A stretch of 37,399 nt of DNA from positions 1 to 37,399 of the forward strand of contig JAQTZZ010000037.1 of the NCBI GenBank assembly GCA_028687545.1, read 5' to 3'. Made by a program: the position numbers and the translations under genes. This DNA comes from Candidatus Wallbacteria bacterium (lineage in GTDB: Bacteria; Muiribacteriota; JAQTZZ01). The notes beneath the pieces were generated by a model. It did no database searches. It was not told the origin of the DNA and saw nothing but the letters and a program-made list of their open reading frames with translations. This document shows, piece after piece, positions 23,884 through 30,191 of the stretch. Each line of letters begins with the position of its first letter. Position 1 is the first letter of the stretch.

Positions 23884-26598
23884 TTAGCCGGCAGATTCAT
23901 CAGTATTTCCTGCAATGATAGGAAGAATCACGCAGAAATCCGTATGACTATTGAAATAGTAACAGGCCGGATCATTCGAGGAACGGATGAATCGTTCCAG
24001 TTTATTATCGCCCAGGCTTTTCCGTAATCTGGTAATGATCGCAGTCAATGTGGAACGGTCTTTGTCGAAATCATACTTGCGACCCCAGAGCTTTCTAAAA
24101 AGAGCTACCGGCTGGACTAAACGACCGGGTTTCACCACGAATTCGTATAAGAGGGGGACCTGTGTCTGTTTACCGAAAAAATTAACCCGCTTCCCGGAAA
24201 GCAGCAGTTCCTCTCCGGAATAATCAATGTAAATCTCATACTGTTCTTTTTTTTCTCTGATCCGTTTCAGTTCTGTCCGTCCGATCTCTTTATGTTTGAC
24301 CAGTCTGGTATGGAGAATGAATTCCTTCTTTTCAGGCGTAGAAAAGTTATCCAGAAACCAGTTGAATCCTTCCTCAATTTTATTTTTTCGTCTTTCCGGT
24401 TGCTCAGCAAGCAGTTTCTCGTATCGTGCGGTAGATTCGGAAATCAAGTCCTGATTTCCAACGAATTCCAATACCCGGATCTTAAGAAACAACACTTTGA
24501 TCAGGATGTCCTGATGCTGAGACCCGCAATATTCTTCAACTTGAGCCAGTAATTTCCCGGCTTCTTTCCATCTGCCCTGGAAAAGTTTGAGCTGTGAATA
24601 AATCAGCAGCAGCATGTTTTTACGCTCAGGATTGTTGAACTTCTCTAGAACTTCTAAGGCAACCTTCAGATGTTCTTCCGATTTTTCGTATTCCAGCAGG
24701 CCGAGATAAGCTTCTCCCGTGATTTCATTGAGAAATGACCGTTCGAATACCCAGTTGTTCCGCTCGATGAGGACTAAAGCTTTGCTTACAATCCTGATGG
24801 CTTTCTTGAATTCACGGAGATGATTGTAAATCAACCCCTTACCGGCATAGTTGTAAACCATGCCGTGAGGATTGCCGGTCTTCCGATTCAGGATCAGACT
24901 TTCAGAAAAGCAGTCGTCAGCTTTTGTAAAATCAGCCATCTGGATGTGAGCATTCCCTTTGTTTTGAAGTAGCAGGGCCAGTGACCCCAGAATATTGTGC
25001 CTGCGGTAAATCTCTTCAGCCAGGGAAAATTCCTCAAGCACGCCAGGATAATCCTCTTTATAGTAATGCAGCAGTCCATACCTGACATGAAAATTGGCTT
25101 CCAGTTGATCATCAACGCCTTTTTCCAACTCTAACTTAGCCTGCAGCATGCATTCTTCAGCTTTGCCCATGTCTCCAAGCTGTACATGGCACATCGCCAG
25201 GTCTATGAAAGCGTCCAGCCGCCTGCCTTCCGGGTGGCCGATCCTTAGGGTTTCGTTGTAATATTCAACTGCTTCCGGGTATTTGCTCTGATTAAAATAA
25301 ATCTTGGCACGCTGCAGAGCGGCAACTCCACTATGTTCCAACTGATCAACGACTTTCAGGGCTTCCTGATAGCGATGCCAGTAGATCAGGAATCCAGCCT
25401 TGCTTTGCAGAAGTTCCTGCCTGTAATGTGTTCCACAGAATTTCAGGGCATCTTCCAGCAACTGGTAAACACTTTCGGTCATGTCGCCGAGGGTCAGACG
25501 CTTGTCGCTTACCCGGGTCATCACTTCAGCAGCCATTCTAAGCTCTCCAGCCCTGTGAAAATGATAATAAGACTCGCACAATTCAGGTACTTTATCATTT
25601 CCAGCTCTAGCCAGATAATGTCCAACATCCTTGTGGATCTGAGCCAGCTGTGTAGGGCTCAACTGAGATCTGGCGTATTCGCGTATCAGGTCATGGACAT
25701 AAACTCCATTCCTGGCAGTTTCCAGGAGAAACTTGTCAGTCAGCCTTTTCTGTGCATTCCGGTGCCTTCGGCCTGAAAGAGACGGAAGTTCTACAGTATT
25801 GACTGGTATTCGCAGAACGGAAAGTGTTTTCAGAAGATCCTGTTCAGCCGGTTCTAGTGTTTCCCACAACAAATCGAGCAGATATTGACCCTGTTTTTCA
25901 CGGAATTCGCCGGACTGCCGCAGAAGTTCTTCAACATTGTGGCCACCTTCCACCAGGAGGCTGGCAAACAGCTTCAGCGAAAATGGATGTCCCTTGAATT
26001 CTTGAGTGATCCTGTGTTTCTGATCAGACGACATTTCTATCCCATGCAAATTCAGCATCTGTTCGAGCATTGAAAACGATTCTTCGATTTCCAGGCCATC
26101 CAGCAGGATTTCATTTGTGTCTGAGCGCCGATCAAGGTCAAGTGAGACGCGATTTCTGGAAGCGATGATCAGTTTTGCCCTTTGGAAAAGCTTCAGAGAA
26201 TACTCGATCAGCTGCAGCGAATTTTCATTTTCCACTAATTGGAAATCATCGATGCACAAAATCAAGGCATTGTCCTCGAGAATTTCGACGATTTTCTCCG
26301 GGGTATACCCGGTTTGAGACAGGTATTGCTTCTTTCCTGTCAATTGGATGATTTTCTGCAGAATGCTGGCCTGGAGGTCAGCCCACGTCCACCCGGACCG
26401 GCATGCTACCCAGATCAGTTTTTCCCCATAAGTTGCATTTTTTTTCAAGGAATTGGCAAAAGTCAGGACCAGTGCTGTTTTCCCCATTCCGGCGATCCCT
26501 GAGACCAGGGAAACCTTTTTTTCTGAAAAAAGGGAAGTCAGCCTGGCCAGTTCTTTTTTTCTACCGCAGAAACCGTGTGGTGCAGACGGTATCATCAT
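23884..26598 (-). CDS. STAND transcription regulator: NB-ARC - TPR - C-terminal OmpR-type winged helix
   Basis: 904 residues. The N-terminal NB-ARC-type NTPase has Walker A GIAGMGKT (34-41), Walker B ALILCIDDF, a KLIIASRN sensor strand, the GHPFSLKL motif and a winged-helix domain ending in VYVHDLIREYA. A long TPR region (about 340-740) follows, typical of a ligand- or partner-sensing arm. The C-terminal end (about 787-884) is a Trans_reg_C winged helix: KPGRLVQPVALFRKLWG, then ITRLRKSLGD and CYYFN. This resembles MalT/AfsR-type regulators in plan, but the DNA-binding domain is OmpR-like and at the C-terminus. It probably switches on transcription when the NTPase is activated. It precedes the C25-like protease and lies among five TTGTAACTGG promoters, its likely targets. 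Weak Shine-Dalgarno; probably leaderless. Confidence 0.82.
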   Translation of the reverse strand: MMIPSAPHGFCGRKKELARLTSLFSEKKVSLVSGIAGMGKTALVLTFANSLKKNATYGEKLIWVACRSGWTWADLQASILQKIIQLTGKKQYLSQTGYTPEKIVEILEDNALILCIDDFQLVENENSLQLIEYSLKLFQRAKLIIASRNRVSLDLDRRSDTNEILLDGLEIEESFSMLEQMLNLHGIEMSSDQKHRITQEFKGHPFSLKLFASLLVEGGHNVEELLRQSGEFREKQGQYLLDLLWETLEPAEQDLLKTLSVLRIPVNTVELPSLSGRRHRNAQKRLTDKFLLETARNGVYVHDLIREYARSQLSPTQLAQIHKDVGHYLARAGNDKVPELCESYYHFHRAGELRMAAEVMTRVSDKRLTLGDMTESVYQLLEDALKFCGTHYRQELLQSKAGFLIYWHRYQEALKVVDQLEHSGVAALQRAKIYFNQSKYPEAVEYYNETLRIGHPEGRRLDAFIDLAMCHVQLGDMGKAEECMLQAKLELEKGVDDQLEANFHVRYGLLHYYKEDYPGVLEEFSLAEEIYRRHNILGSLALLLQNKGNAHIQMADFTKADDCFSESLILNRKTGNPHGMVYNYAGKGLIYNHLREFKKAIRIVSKALVLIERNNWVFERSFLNEITGEAYLGLLEYEKSEEHLKVALEVLEKFNNPERKNMLLLIYSQLKLFQGRWKEAGKLLAQVEEYCGSQHQDILIKVLFLKIRVLEFVGNQDLISESTARYEKLLAEQPERRKNKIEEGFNWFLDNFSTPEKKEFILHTRLVKHKEIGRTELKRIREKKEQYEIYIDYSGEELLLSGKRVNFFGKQTQVPLLYEFVVKPGRLVQPVALFRKLWGRKYDFDKDRSTLTAIITRLRKSLGDNKLERFIRSSNDPACYYFNSHTDFCVILPIIAGNTDESAG

Positions 26599-26604
26599 GA
26601 CAGT

Positions 26605-26633
26605 ATTTTATTTCATTCTCAGTAAGAAGCCAA
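26605..26633 (-). promoter_or_regulatory. candidate promoter of the STAND regulator (leaderless geometry)
   Basis: On the minus strand TTGGCT (26633-26628) and TAAAAT (26610-26605) are 17 bases apart. Six bases (actgtc) separate the -10 from the ATG at 26598, the same geometry as at rlmD. It has no TTGTAAC element of its own orientation. Confidence 0.4.
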
Positions 26634-26667
26634 CATATTAATTTCCTATCAGTCCAAGTGCAGTAAT

Positions 26668-26702
26668 TTGTAACTGGAATCCACTGGTCATCAGATGATA
26701 AT
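26668..26702 (+). promoter_or_regulatory. TTGTAACTGG-type promoter of the 53-aa gene and secreted repeat protein
   Basis: A single TTGTAACTGG (26668-26677) is followed after 19 bases by GATAAT (26697-26702). It is divergent from the STAND regulator gene, whose candidate -35 lies only about 35 bases away, so a bound regulator could affect both. Confidence 0.6.
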
Positions 26703-26746
26703 AAATAATAACAGAAGAAAACAATCTCAAACTCAGCGGAGGAAAC

Positions 26747-26908
26747 ATGAGGAAGCTGGAAAAGAAAACTGCAAGTAACAAACAAGGATCCTATGAGAGG
26801 ATCAAAATTGTCTATTCGACACTTGACAGGAATTCGGAAAATTCCGTGAATGATGCCCAAAGCACTCCCTATTATGAAGAACGTTATATTCTGGTCAGGT
26901 GCAGGTAA
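26747..26908 (+). CDS. small 53-aa charged protein
   Basis: ATG start with a perfect GGAGG four bases upstream. The product begins MRKLEKKTASNKQGSYERIK and is rich in Lys, Arg, Glu and Tyr. It has no signal peptide or membrane segment, so it should stay in the cytoplasm unless exported otherwise. It is the first gene after the TTGTAACTGG promoter at 26668-26702 and is followed 44 bases later by a secreted protein in the same direction. Strong initiation signals and its place behind a shared promoter type support it as a real gene. No family is recognised. A chaperone, inhibitor or regulator for a neighbouring exported protein is possible but unsupported. Confidence 0.55.
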   Translation: MRKLEKKTASNKQGSYERIKIVYSTLDRNSENSVNDAQSTPYYEERYILVRCR

Positions 26909-26952
26909 TCAGTTCCAGCAAACTGAATTATTCAAAAACTTATGGAGGAGAA

Positions 26953-27810
26953 ATGTGTAACAGATTAATCTGTTGTGCAGCAGCGGTCCTGTTAATCTCA
27001 GGGCTAGCCCTGGCAGGGGAAGGCAGTTATTATGGAGTAGCTTATGTGAGCGTTCCCGCAGTATCTTCGGACGGATTTGACGCTTTCAGCATGAATGAAG
27101 CTACACAACTATGCAACAGTGCTGAAGAAGCCCAGGCTGCGGTAAAAAATCTCGAACAACGCTTGATCGACAAAGCCAGGAAAACCATGATGCTTACCTT
27201 AAAGGGAGACATGCTGTTCGACCATGGCACCATCGTTTCAGTCAACCAGGATGATAATCTGGAAAGGATCCAGTTGGAGAAGTTCAGCGGTGTCAATACA
27301 GTGACAATCTGGGACAAAGCACAGCCATACGAACAAGCCGGGCACTATGTCTATGTTTATGAAGCCAACGGACTTTACGGAACTTCCGCTGAAGCAGTCG
27401 CAGCAGCTGAAAAATCCGAGTGGATCGCTGTTTCCATGGCTATCGCAGCCGGAAAGTCCAAACTCGGACATCCGGACTGGAAAGACAGTCAGTTTTCCAG
27501 TCGCTGCGAGTATTCATTTAAAACCGTCCTGGTTTCTGAACATTACAGGGGATGGATCAAGGTTGCAGTCTGGTATAAAGACGAACCTGTCTATGCAGCA
27601 CAGTCAAACAACCGCTATAAAGTATATACATATTGTGCTCCAGGTACCTGGGAGACTGAAGATGAAGCTCTCCAGTCAGCCCATGATTTTACACAGCAGG
27701 CAGTCGCAGCGGCATTGTACCAGGGCGGAAAAGACCTGGGATGCGAGTGGGGCAGCGGGTATTACCTGCAGACTTCATGTCAGTATGGAGTAGAGACATT
27801 AAAAAAATGA
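26953..27810 (+). CDS. secreted protein of unknown function with internal repeats
   Basis: 285 residues from the ATG at 26953, which has GGAGGAG just upstream and opens a typical signal peptide (MCNRLICCAAAVLLISGLALA, cleavage near 21). An in-frame GTG further upstream lacks these signals. The mature protein has at least two related segments of about 45 residues: one starting YVYVYEANGLYGTSAEA and one starting YKVYTYCAPGTWETEDEA. Each has an aromatic strand followed by an Ala-rich helix and a Gly-containing end. The first third (SYYGVAYVSVP, then an Ala/Glu-rich helix) may be a third, diverged copy. I know no family for it. It ends at a clear terminator and is probably cotranscribed with the 53-aa gene. 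Confidence 0.7.
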   Translation: MCNRLICCAAAVLLISGLALAGEGSYYGVAYVSVPAVSSDGFDAFSMNEATQLCNSAEEAQAAVKNLEQRLIDKARKTMMLTLKGDMLFDHGTIVSVNQDDNLERIQLEKFSGVNTVTIWDKAQPYEQAGHYVYVYEANGLYGTSAEAVAAAEKSEWIAVSMAIAAGKSKLGHPDWKDSQFSSRCEYSFKTVLVSEHYRGWIKVAVWYKDEPVYAAQSNNRYKVYTYCAPGTWETEDEALQSAHDFTQQAVAAALYQGGKDLGCEWGSGYYLQTSCQYGVETLKK

Positions 27811-27837
27811 ATATAAATCCGTGAATCCTAACAATCC

Positions 27838-27866
27838 AAAAAGGCACCTGAAAAGGGTGCTTTTTT
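27838..27866 (+). terminator. Rho-independent terminator
   Basis: GGCACC/GGGTGC hairpin with a short loop, an A-run before and a six-T run after (27861-27866). It closes the transcript of the secreted repeat protein. Confidence 0.85.
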
Positions 27867-27980
27867 GATTGTACCTGTTTCAGCACTTTGACCGCTAACC
27901 AGGGATCGGCAGATTCTGAAACCGATTTGTAACATCATGTTCACAATTCCTATGGTTGACGCTCTTCCCAGTGTTACAAT

Positions 27981-28035
27981 TTGAAACAAATTGTAACAAA
28001 TTGTAACTGGTATTGCTGTGGAATAGCCATATAAT
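27981..28035 (+). promoter_or_regulatory. TTGTAACTGG-type promoter of the clostripain gene
   Basis: Three cores at 27981 (TTGAAAC), 27991 and 28001 (both TTGTAAC) have an exact 10-base period and end in TTGTAACTGG (28001-28010). After 19 bases comes a consensus TATAAT (28030-28035). An inverted GTTACAA-like copy lies at 27973-27979 and an isolated TTGTAAC at 27927. This is the strongest -10 of the five. Confidence 0.75.
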
Positions 28036-28041
28036 GGTAAG

Positions 28042-28179
28042 TAAGAATGAAGAAACTATTATAAAGGAGGGATATCGAGCGATAAGTTCTCAAGGATAAG
28101 TATAAGTACAAAAAGTAAGGGAGTCAGGACACACTCCCGAAAAAATGGTCCGTATTAAGTAACAAGGAGAGTAAGAAGT
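28042..28179 (+). other. long 5' leader of the clostripain gene
   Basis: About 138 bases separate the expected transcript start from the clostripain ATG. The leader holds AAAGGAGGG (28063-28071) with no ATG, GTG or TTG at a usable distance after it, the AAGTATAAGTA stretch shared with the wall hydrolase leader, and a small hairpin GGGAGT/ACTCCC (28119-28138). The true ribosome-binding site, AAGGAGAG, is near 28164. Together with 27867-27980 this makes a 313-base gap between terminator and gene; I see no coding frame in it. Confidence 0.45.
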
Positions 28180-29712
28180 ATGAAGCTCAGCATCGTATTC
28201 ATCTTAGCAATCGCTTTAATGGTCTCGTTCGTCAATCCAACAACAGCAGCAACCAAAAAACCCTGGACATTCATGGTCTACCTCGATGGCGACAACAACC
28301 TCGAACCATATGGCATCATGAACGTCAATCAGATGGAAAAAGTCGGTTCCACCGATGCCACCAATGTTGTAGTGCTCTTTGACAGGGCATCCGGATACGA
28401 TTCCACCAACGGCAACTGGACAGATTCCAGGATCATGTATATCACCAAAGACAATGACACCAGCATCATGAATTCCAAAGTCGTAAAGAATTGCGGCGAA
28501 CTTGACATGGGTTCCGGAAAAACCCTCACAGATTTCGTGCAGTACTGCAAGGACAATTATCCGGCCGAGCATTATTTTCTGACTCTCTGGAACCATGGCG
28601 CAGGCTGGAAAAAGAAAGGCGGAAATGATGTGATGAGGGGCGTCTGCTATGACGACCAGAGCGGCAATCATATGGACATGGCCTCAGTGGAAAACTCAAT
28701 GGTCGCCATTAAGGGCATACTCGGCCAGAAACTTGATGTGCTCGACTATGACGCCTGCCTGATGGCCATGCTCGAATGCAATTATCAGATCAAGGATACC
28801 GTGGATTACATGACTGCTTCCGAAGAAACCGAACCAGGCGACGGCAACCCATACGAGCTGATGCTCAACGGTCTGACCGCCAGCACAACTCCGGAGCAGT
28901 ATGCGATTCACATTGTTGATTCTTATAAAGAATATTATTCCAGCGGTTCTGAAGGTGTAACCAAGTCCGCAGTGGACCTTTCCAAAATCCAGGCTCTGAC
29001 CACTGCTGTGGCTGACGCTGCCAATGCCATGAACGGCAAGATCAGCGCTGTGAAGACTGCCATCACTACAGCCAGGAAGAGCGTGCAGGTCTTCTACGAT
29101 GCAGACTATGCGGATCTTTCCCACCTCTGCTCCACAATCAAAACCACTGACACCACAATCAAACCCAAGCTGGATGCAGTAGTTGCAGCGGTCAAGGCAG
29201 CAGTCATCAACAACTGCACAGTCGGCACTGCAATGAAGAACGCTACAGGAATCTCAATTTATTTCCCAAGTTCGAGCGGCAGCTATCTGACAAAGTATGA
29301 TGGTCTCTCATTCTGCACAGCCACAAAATGGAACAAATTCCTCTCAGCCTATTACAAAGGCTCCAGTGTCAGTGTGGAACCTGTAGCCGAAAACACCCCA
29401 GCCGAAACACCGAGCACCAGCGGCAGCTGGTGGGACAACTGGTTCGGCAGTTACACTGCTCTTCAGACAGAGAAGCTGAACCTGATCAATGCCGGCAGGC
29501 TTGAGGAAACCATGGCCATGACAATCGCCCAGAGGGATGCTCAGATGGTGGAAGAAGCCCGCTGCCAGATCGAGACAGCCATAGAGAACAACACCATTCA
29601 CCAGCTGATTGCCAACATCAGCAGCCTGAACGATGATCAGAAACTGGCGGTTGCCCCCGTAGTGGAAGAAATCAAAGCCCAGCTCATCATCGCCCAGTTA
29701 CAGAAACATTAA
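28180..29712 (+). CDS. exported clostripain-family (C11) cysteine protease
   Basis: 510 residues with signal peptide (LSIVFILAIALMVSFVNPTTA). The caspase-like C11 core follows at once: KPWTFMVYLDGDNNLE, catalytic His139 in LTLWNHGAGW, the RGVCYDD strand, and catalytic Cys193 in LDYDACLMAMLE, followed by the typical MTASEETEPGDGNPY. Family members cut after basic residues, often after self-processing. After the core (about 390) come a Pro/Thr/Ser linker and a helical C-terminal domain of about 100 residues, which is not part of clostripain. Secreted degradative or processing role. It has a TTGTAACTGG promoter, a long leader and a strong terminator, so it is a one-gene transcript. Confidence 0.88.
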   Translation: MKLSIVFILAIALMVSFVNPTTAATKKPWTFMVYLDGDNNLEPYGIMNVNQMEKVGSTDATNVVVLFDRASGYDSTNGNWTDSRIMYITKDNDTSIMNSKVVKNCGELDMGSGKTLTDFVQYCKDNYPAEHYFLTLWNHGAGWKKKGGNDVMRGVCYDDQSGNHMDMASVENSMVAIKGILGQKLDVLDYDACLMAMLECNYQIKDTVDYMTASEETEPGDGNPYELMLNGLTASTTPEQYAIHIVDSYKEYYSSGSEGVTKSAVDLSKIQALTTAVADAANAMNGKISAVKTAITTARKSVQVFYDADYADLSHLCSTIKTTDTTIKPKLDAVVAAVKAAVINNCTVGTAMKNATGISIYFPSSSGSYLTKYDGLSFCTATKWNKFLSAYYKGSSVSVEPVAENTPAETPSTSGSWWDNWFGSYTALQTEKLNLINAGRLEETMAMTIAQRDAQMVEEARCQIETAIENNTIHQLIANISSLNDDQKLAVAPVVEEIKAQLIIAQLQKH

Positions 29713-29731
29713 GTAATCTCATAAGTTACGT

Positions 29732-29761
29732 AAAAAAGTCCTGCTTTTGCAGGACTTTTTT
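29732..29761. terminator. strong Rho-independent terminator after the clostripain gene
   Basis: A perfect 13-bp stem (AAAAAAGTCCTGC with its complement) around a 4-base loop, ending in a T-run. It could also work on the minus strand because of the A-run. Confidence 0.92.
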
Positions 29762-29792
29762 CTTTGTTTGCGGTAATTATTAGGTTTTTTTC

Positions 29793-29821
29793 TTGACAGC
29801 TGAATCCTGCTGGATTAAAAT
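29793..29821 (+). promoter_or_regulatory. sigma-70 promoter of the tRNA cluster
   Basis: Perfect TTGACA (29793-29798), 17-base spacer, TAAAAT (29816-29821). The expected start lies a few bases before tRNA-Val. It is the only good promoter between the clostripain terminator and the PBP gene. Confidence 0.8.
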
Positions 29822-29833
29822 GTAACCTGCTTA

Positions 29834-29909
29834 GGGCGAATAGCTCAGTTGGGAGAGCATCGGCCTTACACGCCGGCGGTCGCAGGTTCAAACCCTGTTT
29901 CGCCCACCA
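29834..29909 (+). tRNA. tRNA-Val (anticodon TAC)
   Basis: A full cloverleaf with GGGCGAA acceptor and its complement TTCGCCC, anticodon loop CTTACAC giving TAC, T-loop TTCAAAC, and an encoded CCA end. Confidence 0.95.
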
Positions 29910-29919
29910 GAAGAATCAC

Positions 29920-29997
29920 GGAGCGGTGGTGTAGCCCGGTTAGCACATCGGCCTGTCACGCCGAAGGTCGCGAGTTCAAATCTCGTCCGCTCCGCCA
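29920..29997 (+). tRNA. tRNA-Asp (anticodon GTC)
   Basis: Acceptor GGAGCGG pairs with CCGCTCC. The anticodon loop CTGTCAC gives GTC, with G as discriminator and CCA encoded. It follows tRNA-Val by 10 bases. Confidence 0.95.
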
Positions 29998-30015
29998 TTT
30001 CTTATAGAATCAGGT

Positions 30016-30091
<76 letters not shown>

Positions 30092-30100
30092 TTCTCATAG

Positions 30101-30175
30101 GGCGGCATAGCCAAATTGGTAAGGCAAAGGACTGCAAATCCTTCAATCCCGGTTCGAGTCCGGGTGCCGCCTCCA
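30101..30175 (+). tRNA. tRNA-Cys (anticodon GCA)
   Basis: Acceptor GGCGGCA pairs with TGCCGCC. The anticodon loop CTGCAAA gives GCA, the discriminator is T (usual for Cys), and CCA is encoded. Only 16 bases separate it from the PBP start codon. Confidence 0.95.
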
Positions 30176-30191
30176 ATCAAAATCAAGACGA

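Noticed and set aside
27927-27933. Isolated TTGTAAC upstream of the clostripain promoter
   Set aside because: Lacks the TGG extension, is out of phase with the 10-base repeats, and no -10 lies at the right distance. Not counted as a regulon promoter.
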